Positions 24,034-32,704 of a stretch of DNA of 64,000 bases are shown here, in pieces (the first letter of the stretch is position 1; each line of letters begins with the position of its first letter). Position numbers and translations under genes: made by a program. This stretch comes from SKVR01 sp964453995 (GTDB taxonomy: Bacteria > Bacteroidota > Bacteroidia > Bacteroidales > UBA7960). The notes beneath the pieces are model-generated. The model searched no databases, was not told the DNA's origin, and saw only the letters and a program-made list of their open reading frames with translations. The DNA lies in NCBI GenBank assembly GCA_964453995.1, contig CAYVQC010000002.1, positions 1-64,000 on the forward strand, read 5' to 3'.

Positions 24034-26325
24034 ATGAATAAGGTTTCTTACAGGAATAATGTCAGATCACTAGTTATACGGGGAGTTTTGATTGGTTTGC
24101 TATTCCCGGTAATTGCCCTGGTCATTGAGATCATCAGCAAGGGCTTACCCCTTTCATGGGAAAGCATTACACAGATCCATGCCAGCACCCCGGCCATGTT
24201 TGTCTTTTACCTGGCCCCTGTCATATTGGGTTATGCTGCCAGGATTATTGGTAAAAACCTGGCCCAAAAAAAATCAGAAGTAGAGCAGGCTCATCTCGAG
24301 GAAAGGCAGAAATCGGAAAAAATCCTTGAGTTTACAGAAAAATTAACCCAGGGAAATACTGAGGTAGAATACGGAACAACGGTTTCAGGTACTGACAATA
24401 TTGGCAGCTCTCTGATCCGCCTTCGTGATTATCTTAAACAAAACAGGCTGGAGGAAGAAGCAAGAAGACAGCAGGAGCAACAGCAAAACTGGGTAACACA
24501 GGGGCTGGCAAAATTCGGCGATATCCTCAGGCAAAACAATGATAACATTGAGGAGCTCTCCTACAATATTATCAGCAACCTTGTAAACTATGTTGATGCC
24601 AAGCAGGGCGGGGTTTTTATCATTAACGACAACAACCCCAACGACAAGCATTTTGAACTGACTGCCTGCTATGCCTATAGCCGCAAAAAATTTCTTGAAA
24701 AGCGCATCGAGTGGGAAGAAGGCACAGTGGGAGCTTGCGCCCTGGAGCAACAAACCATCCTGCTTACTGATGTACCCGAAGAACATGTAACCATAACCTC
24801 CGGACTGGGAGAAACCAAACCCGGTTGTATCATCCTGGTACCTCTTAAGGTAAATGATGAAGTACACGGAGTTATTGAACTTGCTTCGCTAAAGGTTTTT
24901 AAGGATTTTGAAATTGACCTGCTGGAAAAACTTGCTGAAAGCATTGCATCAGTAATTGCAGGCGTCAAGATCAACCTGCGCACCGCAAAGCTACTTGCAG
25001 AATCGCAGGAACAAGCTAAAATTCTCGCATCACAGGAAGATGAGATGCGACGCAACATGGAAGAACTGAGCTATGCCAAGGAGGAAGCTGCCAAACAGGG
25101 TGAGCTGCTGGCCAATTTTACCAATGCCGTTAACCACACGCTGGTAAGAGCCGAATACAACACACAGGGAATCCTCCTCTATGCCAATACCCGGTTCCTT
25201 ACAAAACTTGGCTATTCCAGCAACAAGGAAGTGGAGGGAAAACATATTTCCATTTTTATCAACGATAAGGATAAGGAATGGTTCTTCAAGATCTGGGACT
25301 CACTGGCCAAAGGGGGTAAACACTTTGAAGGCGACATGAAGCATGTTACCAAACAAGGGAAAGACTTCTGGTCAATGGCTACCTACACCTGCGTGAGAAA
25401 CAGCGATGGTTCCATCGAAAAGATTCTTTTTCTTGGCATCGACATTACCGACCAGAAAAAACAAAACCTCGATTACCAATCGCAGATTGATGCCCTGAAC
25501 CGCAACAATATTAAGGTTGAATTCTCAATGGATGGAAACATCATTGACGCGAATCCCAAGTTCTTGGAGCTTTCCGATATTTCTAAAGAAAAACTGGGCC
25601 ACCATACTGTTTACAATTTTGTTGAAGAAGGCCAGGAAGGCAACTTTAAGAAAATGTGGCACAACATCCTGAAAGGGATTCCTTATGAAACGCAATTCAG
25701 GCTAACACCACCCTCGGGAAAGGAAAAATGGATCGAAGGTTCTTTCAATGCCGTAAGGGATATGTATAATGAAGTTTCAAAGATCATCTATCTTGCCAGC
25801 GACATTACACAAAAGAAAATGGTTGAACTGGAAAATCAACGTCAGAACCAGCTTCTGAAGCAACAGGAAGAACAATTGCGCACACAGCAGGAAGAGATCA
25901 AACGACATCACCAGGAGTTCAAGGAAAAAATGCAACAGCATATCAGTGAGATCGAGGCTGTGAAAATACGCAATGAAAAAACCCTTGAAGGCGCCATGGA
26001 TGCTATTGTTACCATCAACCAGGACGAAAAAGTACAACTTTTCAACAAGGCTGCTGAAGATCTGTGGGGTATTACACGCGAGAAAGTACTGGGCAAAAAC
26101 ATTAAGATGTTGCTCCCCCCACCCCACAAGAAGGTTGAAGATGGCGATATCATTGCATTTCTCAAATCTGAAAAAAATCATCTGAAAGGAAATCGCACCG
26201 AAGTGAATATCGTAAATAAACAAAATGAGCAAGTACCTGTTTTGCTAACAATTTCAGAAGCTAAAATCGGAAACGAGTACACATATACGGCTTTTATTCA
26301 AAATATTTCAGTAGAATTGTTCTGA
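24034..26325 (+). CDS. Membrane sensor protein with GAF and three PAS domains, no output domain
   Basis: 763 residues. Two membrane helices (about 15-33 and 50-68) bracket a short loop; a coiled coil follows to about 155, then a GAF domain (about 165-315), coiled coil, PAS 1 (about 360-475, ending LGIDITDQKK), PAS 2 (about 490-600, ending LASDITQKK), another coiled coil rich in Gln/Glu, and PAS 3 (about 650-763). There is no histidine kinase, GGDEF or HTH part after the last PAS. The next gene, 36 nt on, is a soluble histidine kinase with two PAS domains, so this protein may present its signal to that kinase. The ligand is unknown. Confidence 0.85.
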   Translation: MNKVSYRNNVRSLVIRGVLIGLLFPVIALVIEIISKGLPLSWESITQIHASTPAMFVFYLAPVILGYAARIIGKNLAQKKSEVEQAHLEERQKSEKILEFTEKLTQGNTEVEYGTTVSGTDNIGSSLIRLRDYLKQNRLEEEARRQQEQQQNWVTQGLAKFGDILRQNNDNIEELSYNIISNLVNYVDAKQGGVFIINDNNPNDKHFELTACYAYSRKKFLEKRIEWEEGTVGACALEQQTILLTDVPEEHVTITSGLGETKPGCIILVPLKVNDEVHGVIELASLKVFKDFEIDLLEKLAESIASVIAGVKINLRTAKLLAESQEQAKILASQEDEMRRNMEELSYAKEEAAKQGELLANFTNAVNHTLVRAEYNTQGILLYANTRFLTKLGYSSNKEVEGKHISIFINDKDKEWFFKIWDSLAKGGKHFEGDMKHVTKQGKDFWSMATYTCVRNSDGSIEKILFLGIDITDQKKQNLDYQSQIDALNRNNIKVEFSMDGNIIDANPKFLELSDISKEKLGHHTVYNFVEEGQEGNFKKMWHNILKGIPYETQFRLTPPSGKEKWIEGSFNAVRDMYNEVSKIIYLASDITQKKMVELENQRQNQLLKQQEEQLRTQQEEIKRHHQEFKEKMQQHISEIEAVKIRNEKTLEGAMDAIVTINQDEKVQLFNKAAEDLWGITREKVLGKNIKMLLPPPHKKVEDGDIIAFLKSEKNHLKGNRTEVNIVNKQNEQVPVLLTISEAKIGNEYTYTAFIQNISVELF

Positions 26326-26361
26326 TCATCACTTATTCATATCTCCCAAAGTTTTGTCAAT

Positions 26362-28005
26362 ATGACCAGGGATAGGCTACGAAATCAGGCTGAAAAAATT
26401 ATCAAAAGCCTGGATAATGATAAAAAACCTAAAATGAATGACCCCGAAAAGGTCCTTCATGAGTTGCAGGTTTATCAAATAGAACTCGAACTACAAAATG
26501 ACGAGCTAAAACGCTATTCAGAAGAGCTGGTCAAATCGCACAGCCGTTTTACCGATCTTTTTGAGCATGCTCCGGTGGGCTACTTCCTGCTCAAAGACAA
26601 CTTCACCATTCTGAATGTAAATTTCTCGGCTTCCATAATGCTTAAACTGGTTAAGGAGGTCCTCATCGGCAAACCCATCACCAAACTGATTCATCCTGAT
26701 TGCCAGGATAAATTCTATTTCCTGGCACAAAAAGTACTGGAAACCGACGAACTGCACACCGAAGAGATCAAACTGGCACGCGAAGGGGATGGCTATTTCT
26801 GGGTGCAGTTGCAATGTATACGCGATTTCGATGCTATTACTGCCAAAAACAGAATCAGGCTGGTAATGAGCGATATCACCGAGCGCAAAAACATAGAAAA
26901 AAAACTCAAACGCTTCAGGGCTGCTCTTGATAGTACTGCCGATAATATCTTCCTTATCGATTACGATTCAGCGTATTTTATTGATGTAAACGATGCTGCT
27001 TCCCGCAACCTGGGCTATTCAAGAGAGGAGTTTATGAAAATGCAACCTGCCCATATCAACCCCGAATACTCTATGGAGTTTATAAAGCAGGTGAGGGAAG
27101 ATTACCTCAGGGAAACCGACAACAGCACCACAATGGAAATGCAATACCGCCGTAAAAACGGTACTTTGATCGATGTTGAGGTATATCTTAAAACTGCCCT
27201 TATCGATGATGAGAAAGTGATTGTTGCTGTTGCCCGTGATATCACCGAAAGGAAAAAAAGCCAGAATCAACTTGCACAGTATGCGCGTGAACTGGAAGAA
27301 CTCAATACCTCCAAAGACAAATTCCTCTCCATCATTTCGCACGACCTGCGTGGGCCTTTCCTGGGCTTAAAAGGATATACCCAGATGCTCATTGAAGAAT
27401 ACGACTTGCTGGAGAAAGAAGAAATTATTGATTACCTCAATAAAATACATGACTCCAGCAAGGATCTTTATACGCTGGTAGACAACCTCTTGAAATGGTC
27501 GAGGCTCGAGTTGGGCAAGATACCCTTCGAGCCACAGTCTTTCAATCTCAATGATGAACTGGAGTCTTTGTTTAAACTCCTTACAGGAATCGCTTCCAAG
27601 AAACAAATCAAACTCATCAGGAGTATTCCGCCCGATCTCTACCCCTTTGCCGACAGGCTGATGCTGCTATCTATCATGCAAAACCTGGTGGGCAATGCCA
27701 TTAAATTTACCCGCAAAAACGGCACCGTTAAGATAGATGCTATCAACAACAACCACTTCATTCATATCAAAGTGGAGGATAACGGTGTGGGAATGACAAG
27801 CGAAGTAATGGAAAAACTCTTCACCCTGGATAAGAGCCACACCTCCAGAGGTACCTCCGGCGAAAAAGGAACTGGTTTTGGATTGATCATAGCCCGCGAA
27901 ATGATCAAAAAGATGGGCGGCACACTGTCCATTGAAAGCGAACCCCTAAAAGGGTCTTCATTTACCTTCACGCTGCCCAAATCCAGCAATATCCCTGAAT
28001 CTTAA
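26362..28005 (+). CDS. Soluble PAS-domain sensor histidine kinase
   Basis: 547 residues with no membrane segment. An N-terminal coiled coil (1-55) is followed by PAS 1 (about 57-175), PAS 2 (about 180-298), a HisKA domain with the H-box FLSIISHDLRGP (phospho-accepting His327) and an HATPase domain (about 420-542: N-box NLVGNAIKF, G1 EDNGVGM, G2 GTGFGL). It would autophosphorylate and pass the phosphate to a response regulator, but none is encoded nearby. It probably pairs with the PAS/GAF membrane protein just upstream. The 3-methyladenine glycosylase gene begins 25 nt later. Confidence 0.93.
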   Translation: MTRDRLRNQAEKIIKSLDNDKKPKMNDPEKVLHELQVYQIELELQNDELKRYSEELVKSHSRFTDLFEHAPVGYFLLKDNFTILNVNFSASIMLKLVKEVLIGKPITKLIHPDCQDKFYFLAQKVLETDELHTEEIKLAREGDGYFWVQLQCIRDFDAITAKNRIRLVMSDITERKNIEKKLKRFRAALDSTADNIFLIDYDSAYFIDVNDAASRNLGYSREEFMKMQPAHINPEYSMEFIKQVREDYLRETDNSTTMEMQYRRKNGTLIDVEVYLKTALIDDEKVIVAVARDITERKKSQNQLAQYARELEELNTSKDKFLSIISHDLRGPFLGLKGYTQMLIEEYDLLEKEEIIDYLNKIHDSSKDLYTLVDNLLKWSRLELGKIPFEPQSFNLNDELESLFKLLTGIASKKQIKLIRSIPPDLYPFADRLMLLSIMQNLVGNAIKFTRKNGTVKIDAINNNHFIHIKVEDNGVGMTSEVMEKLFTLDKSHTSRGTSGEKGTGFGLIIAREMIKKMGGTLSIESEPLKGSSFTFTLPKSSNIPES

Positions 28006-28030
28006 ATCCTGGTATAAAACCCCAAGTACC

Positions 28031-28633
28031 ATGACCATTATCAGCCGGGATTATTTCATCAGGAATGATACGTTATGGATGGCCCGTGACCTGATCGGGA
28101 AATATCTGTGCACACGGCTCAATGGCAATACTGTAACTGCCGGAATTATCACCGAAACAGAAGCCTACCTCGGTTCTGTCGACAGGGCATCACATGCCTA
28201 TGGCAACCGGCGCACCGCACGGACCAATACCATGTTTATGGCCGGCGGTATTGCCTATGTTTATCTCTGCTATGGTATCCACCATCTGTTCAATATTGTT
28301 ACCAATACAGAAAACATTCCCCACGCCATCCTTATCAGGGGTATATTCCCTGTTGATGGCCTGGAAATCATGGAGCAAAGAATTCAAAAAAAGCTACCTT
28401 TGCACCTCAATGGGCCGGGCAAGCTTACCCTGGCATTGGGTATCAAAACCCTGCATGATGCTACTTCCCTGGAGGGTGGTACCATATGGCTGGAAGACAG
28501 GAGCCTGCTAATTGATCCCAAACTGGTGAAAACCACTCCCCGCATTGGGGTTGATTATGCAGGAGAGGATGCCAGCCTGCCCTGGCGTTTTGTATTGGAT
28601 AATGTTGATTGCCTCAAAAGGGTCGATCCCTGA
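28031..28633 (+). CDS. DNA-3-methyladenine glycosylase (AAG/MPG type)
   Basis: 200 residues, full length for the bacterial AAG/MPG family. Landmarks are ARDLIGKYL, ITETEAYLG (Glu43 expected to activate water), HAYGNRRTARTNTMF and IAYVYLCYGIHHLFNIV. It removes alkylated purines such as 3-methyladenine from DNA at the start of base excision repair. It lies 25 nt after the histidine kinase gene and 17 nt before the methyltransferase gene, which suggests a shared message without a functional link. Confidence 0.95.
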   Translation: MTIISRDYFIRNDTLWMARDLIGKYLCTRLNGNTVTAGIITETEAYLGSVDRASHAYGNRRTARTNTMFMAGGIAYVYLCYGIHHLFNIVTNTENIPHAILIRGIFPVDGLEIMEQRIQKKLPLHLNGPGKLTLALGIKTLHDATSLEGGTIWLEDRSLLIDPKLVKTTPRIGVDYAGEDASLPWRFVLDNVDCLKRVDP

Positions 28634-28650
28634 AATGTACACAGAATAAT

Positions 28651-29850
28651 ATGAGCGTAAAAACCAAAGTAATTCTCAAATCGGGCAAAGATGACGCCCT
28701 GAGGAGATATCATCCGTGGGTTTTCAGCGGAGCTATTAAAAAAATTGAAGGCCCTGCTCCCGACGGGGGGTTGGTAGAAGTATTTTCCAACAAAGATGAA
28801 TACCTGGGTACAGGATTGTATCAGGATGCATCCATTGCCGTGCGCATCATGGCTTTTGCTCCTGAACGCCCCCGGCAACTTGATTTGCCCTGGTGGCAGC
28901 AAATACTGGGTAATGCCTACCAACTGCGAAGCCTGCTTGGACTCACCGCCAATAACCAAACCAACGTTTACAGGCTGGTCCATGGCGAAGGAGATCACCT
29001 TCCGGGACTGATCATTGACCACTACAACGGCAATATCGTAATACAGGCCCATGCCGTTGGAATTCACAAACACATCAATCTTATTGCTGACAGCCTGAAA
29101 AGTATTTACGGCAACCAGCTAAAGAGTATCTACAACAAAAGCCGCGAAACCCTACCCTCAATTTTTGCCGGTGAGCAAGATACAGAAGGATTTCTAATGG
29201 GCAACAACCCCTCTGATATTGTGTCGGAATATGGTCATCTTTTCGAAATTGACTTTGTCAAAGGCCAGAAAACAGGTTTCTTCATTGACCAGAGAGAAAA
29301 CCGACAATTGCTGGCCCATTATGCCAAAAATAAAAGAGTGCTGAATACCTTTTGTTATTCCGGCGGTTTCTCGGTATACGCTCTTAAGGCCGGCGCTACC
29401 CTGGTAGAGTCGCTCGACAGCTCGCGCAAAGCCATTGAGCTGACTGAAAAGAATGTCGAACTCAACTTTCCCGGTTGTACCAACCACAAGGTAATTACTG
29501 CCGATGCCATAGAGTATATCCGCCAAAACAGTGAACCCAGGGATGTTGTCATTCTCGATCCCCCGGCTTTTGCCAAGCATACCAATGTTCGCCACAATGC
29601 CGTGCAAGGCTACAAACGACTCAATGCCGAGGCCATACGTACGATTGCACCCGGTGGAATCCTGTTTACTTTCAGCTGCTCGCAGGTAGTAAACCTTTCT
29701 CTTTTCAAGGCTACAGTAGTAGCTGCAGCCATACAAGCCGGCAGGCAGGCAAGAATTCTGCACCAGCTCTCACAGCCTGCCGACCATCCGGTAAATGCTT
29801 TTCACCCCGAAGGGGAATACCTTAAAGGACTTGTGGTTTATATTGAATAG
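28651..29850 (+). CDS. Class I SAM-dependent rRNA methyltransferase, RlmI-type
   Basis: 399 residues from the ATG at 28651. The open frame extends 42 nt upstream across the stop of the glycosylase gene, but the ATG matches the family start (VKTKVILKSGKDDALRRYHP). An N-terminal PUA domain (1-75) precedes a linker and a Rossmann methyltransferase (about 175-399) with DQRENRQL, TFCYSGGFSVYALKAGA and LDPPAFAK. E. coli RlmI makes 5-methylcytosine at position 1962 of 23S rRNA; the same role is likely but the exact target is inferred. Confidence 0.92.
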   Translation: MSVKTKVILKSGKDDALRRYHPWVFSGAIKKIEGPAPDGGLVEVFSNKDEYLGTGLYQDASIAVRIMAFAPERPRQLDLPWWQQILGNAYQLRSLLGLTANNQTNVYRLVHGEGDHLPGLIIDHYNGNIVIQAHAVGIHKHINLIADSLKSIYGNQLKSIYNKSRETLPSIFAGEQDTEGFLMGNNPSDIVSEYGHLFEIDFVKGQKTGFFIDQRENRQLLAHYAKNKRVLNTFCYSGGFSVYALKAGATLVESLDSSRKAIELTEKNVELNFPGCTNHKVITADAIEYIRQNSEPRDVVILDPPAFAKHTNVRHNAVQGYKRLNAEAIRTIAPGGILFTFSCSQVVNLSLFKATVVAAAIQAGRQARILHQLSQPADHPVNAFHPEGEYLKGLVVYIE

Positions 29851-29939
29851 TTTTTCTTTATCACATCCCTGCCTGTTGGTGGCTCACTACATCAGTCTTT
29901 CCAGGGCTGGGGGATAATACTTAATAAAAATATTCTACC

Positions 29940-31262
29940 TTGTATTCATTACGAGAAATCTGGAAAATATCTTACCCGATCATTGCCGGGCTAATCGCTC
30001 AGAATGTAATGGTAGTGATCGATACGGCTTTCCTGGGGCGCGTATCAGAGGTCACCCTGGGAGCCGCTGCCATTGGTGGTGTATTTTACCTGTGTATGGT
30101 AATGCTGGCTACAGGATTTTCGGTAGGAGCCCAGATCATGATAGGAAGACGAAATGGTGAAGCCAACTACGCCTCCATAGGGCAAGTTTTTGACCATACA
30201 CAAATCTTCCTTGCCCTGCTGGCCCTGGTGGTTTGGCTTTTACTCAATTTTACTGCACCCGCATTTCTGAGGCATTTTATCAGTTCACCAGCTATACTGG
30301 CCGAAAGCCTCATATTCATAGAATACAGAAAATACGGACTCTTATTCGGTTTCCTGGTATTGGGTTACAATTCACTTTATGTAGGTAATACAAAAACCAA
30401 AGTATTAACCCTGAGCACCGTTATCATGGCTATTGTGAATATTGTAATGGATTACCTGCTCATTTTCGGCAACTTTGGATTTCCCCAAATGGGAATTGCC
30501 GGGGCTGCGCTGGCCACCAATATAGCTGAATTGGTTACCTTCTTTTTCTATCTTATCTGGTCGCTGAGCAGGAAAGACAATGTATTTTACAAATTGTTCC
30601 ATCTCAGGAAGCCTGATTTTGTATTGCTTGAGTCGCTGTTGAAACTGGCGGTACCGGTTATGTTCCAGTATTTCTTTTCCTTTGCTGCATGGTTTGTATT
30701 CTTTTTGATCATTGAGCAAATCGGTGAAACCGCCCTTGCAGCATCCAATATTACACGCAGTGTTTATATGGTGATGATGATCCCGGTGTGGGGGTTGAGT
30801 GCCTCGGTAAATACACTGGTGAGCAATACCATTGGCCGGGGGCAGCATCACCTTGTTATGCCTCTTATTTACAGGGTTTTATTTATTGGCGCCATAATAA
30901 GCCTGGTGCTGGTGCAACTCATTATCTTTTTGCCCAATCCCATTGCAAGCTTTTATACCGACAGTCCTCACCTGGTTGCCGCCACATTGCCTCTGCTCAG
31001 GGTAATCAGCGTAGCCCTGATCGCTTTTTCTTTTGGAATGATTTTATTCAATGGCCTTTCGGGAACGGGCAAAACCATGTTAGCCCTTAAAATCGAAATC
31101 GCTTCAATCACCCTCTACCTGCTCACCACTCTCATTCTGGCATTATATTTTGAAGCCCCGGCAAGAATCGTGTGGATGGTGGAAATAATATACTTTTCGG
31201 TCATGGGATTATTTGCCTGGATTGCCCTAAAAAAAGGAAACTGGCGGCACATAGAAATTTAA
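29940..31262 (+). CDS. MATE family efflux transporter
   Basis: 440 residues with 12 membrane segments. MATE landmarks include ISYPIIAGLIAQNVMVVIDTA in the first helix, with the pattern repeated in the second half, as expected for two six-helix bundles. It exports cationic drugs or metabolites using Na+ or H+ gradients. The start is a TTG: an in-frame TAA lies five codons upstream and the next Met is inside the first helix. It is convergent with the LRR gene, with 23 nt between the stops. Confidence 0.92.
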   Translation: MYSLREIWKISYPIIAGLIAQNVMVVIDTAFLGRVSEVTLGAAAIGGVFYLCMVMLATGFSVGAQIMIGRRNGEANYASIGQVFDHTQIFLALLALVVWLLLNFTAPAFLRHFISSPAILAESLIFIEYRKYGLLFGFLVLGYNSLYVGNTKTKVLTLSTVIMAIVNIVMDYLLIFGNFGFPQMGIAGAALATNIAELVTFFFYLIWSLSRKDNVFYKLFHLRKPDFVLLESLLKLAVPVMFQYFFSFAAWFVFFLIIEQIGETALAASNITRSVYMVMMIPVWGLSASVNTLVSNTIGRGQHHLVMPLIYRVLFIGAIISLVLVQLIIFLPNPIASFYTDSPHLVAATLPLLRVISVALIAFSFGMILFNGLSGTGKTMLALKIEIASITLYLLTTLILALYFEAPARIVWMVEIIYFSVMGLFAWIALKKGNWRHIEI

Positions 31263-31285
31263 AACCATGTACCCGGTTGCGAAGA

Positions 31286-32602
31286 TCAGTGTATTTCTAC
31301 TGTAAGACTTGAAAGATCGTGGCAAATTTGCTCCCGGTTAGGAGTTGAAGAAGCAATTGTAAGCTGGCTGATATGGGGCAGGCTTTTAAGACCGTAAAGG
31401 GGCTTATCGATGGGATTACCACCAAGGTATAGTCCTTTCAGGAAACATTTTCCGGGGTCATCAATACATACTTCCCTGAGTTGGTTTTGGGTAAGACCCA
31501 GGTAAGCCAGGTTCTTCATGGAAAAGATACCCTCGGGCAGAGAAGATAATTCGTTGCCGCCCAGGAACAGTTCCTTGAGCTTTTCCAATTTCAGGATCTC
31601 ACCCGGTAGTGCTTTCACCTTATTGAATCTCAGGTTAAGATGCTGCAATGAACGCAAATAGCACAGAACCCGGGGAAACTCTCCAAAGTTGTTTTCTGAA
31701 AGATCCAGGTGTGATAATTCTTCCAACAGGTCAAAACCGGCAGGTAAATTGGATAACCTGTTACCCCTTAGTACAAGATATTTCAGGGAAATGCAACGGC
31801 AAAAAGCATCCTCTATAGCTTCTATCCTGTTGGAGTGCAGATCAAGTCGCATCAGCAAGGGCAGTCTTCCTATGATACCATCAAGCTTTGAAATCAGATT
31901 CCAGCTAAGGTTTAACTCCCGAAGGGAAGACATCTTGCCAATACAGTCGGGAATGGAGGAAAACCTGTTTTCGGAAAGGGATAGTTTTTTCAGAGCTCCC
32001 AGTTGCCCAAGCCCCTGGGGCAGCTTAATGAGCGCATTCCAGTCAAGATTCAATTCTTCCAGCAACGATAGTTCTGCCAGTTCATCAGGCAGATGGCAAA
32101 GCTTATTGTATTGTAGATCCAGCTTTGCCAACAGGGTAAGACTGCCAATTTCTACAGGCAGAGAACGAAGATTATTCCAGCCGGCAATGAAATACCGTAA
32201 GCCGGAGAGATTTTTTATATGTTTGGAGATCTCTCCGATCTTATTGTCGCGAATATCAAGATACTCAAGGGAAGTAACCATGTTTACTACGGCAGGATAT
32301 TGCATGAGCCTGTTCTGAGCAACGACCAGTTTGCGGAGCCTTTTCAGCGATGTGAGTTCCTGGGGTAGATTACTGATCTTATTTTTTGCAAGGTTCAATT
32401 CCTGCAGATTGACCAAAGCACCAATCCGGGCTGGTATTTCGGTGAGTCCCTGATCACTCAAATCCAACCTCTTAACCAAAGTAGGCACCTGTAATGCCTC
32501 ATCAAGCGAGTAATAAATCAAATCCAATATACTATTGCTTTTATTTTCCGGGGCGAATATACGTTTTCCCCCTGAATTTACCTGTATTTTTTTAAGTGTC
32601 AC
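31286..32602 (-). CDS. Cytoplasmic leucine-rich repeat protein
   Basis: 438 residues, GTG start. After about 40 residues without repeats there are 16 tandem LRRs of 23 residues with the pattern LxxLxxLxLxxNxLxxLPxxLxx, from LVKRLDLSDQGL to KGLYLGGNPID. There is no signal peptide, membrane segment, GTPase or protease domain. The repeat type (Leu/Ile then LP) is that of COG4886 proteins. The solenoid should be a protein-binding scaffold; the partner is unknown. It is divergent from the GH3 fusion gene, 102 nt away. Confidence 0.9.
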   Translation of the reverse strand: MTLKKIQVNSGGKRIFAPENKSNSILDLIYYSLDEALQVPTLVKRLDLSDQGLTEIPARIGALVNLQELNLAKNKISNLPQELTSLKRLRKLVVAQNRLMQYPAVVNMVTSLEYLDIRDNKIGEISKHIKNLSGLRYFIAGWNNLRSLPVEIGSLTLLAKLDLQYNKLCHLPDELAELSLLEELNLDWNALIKLPQGLGQLGALKKLSLSENRFSSIPDCIGKMSSLRELNLSWNLISKLDGIIGRLPLLMRLDLHSNRIEAIEDAFCRCISLKYLVLRGNRLSNLPAGFDLLEELSHLDLSENNFGEFPRVLCYLRSLQHLNLRFNKVKALPGEILKLEKLKELFLGGNELSSLPEGIFSMKNLAYLGLTQNQLREVCIDDPGKCFLKGLYLGGNPIDKPLYGLKSLPHISQLTIASSTPNREQICHDLSSLTVEIH

Positions 32603-32629
32603 ACTACAATAAATCTGTAAAAAAATACG

Positions 32630-32637
32630 TAGGTTTG
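32630..32637 (+). promoter_or_regulatory. -7 element for the GH3 fusion gene
   Basis: TAGGTTTG matches TAnnTTTG on the plus strand, 67 nt before the ATG. No good -33 element was found. Confidence 0.4.
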
Positions 32638-32704
32638 TATGGGAAAACCTAAAGTAATCCTACATGTATAAAGCAGAACAAAATACGTAATATTCTTAAT
32701 CAAG

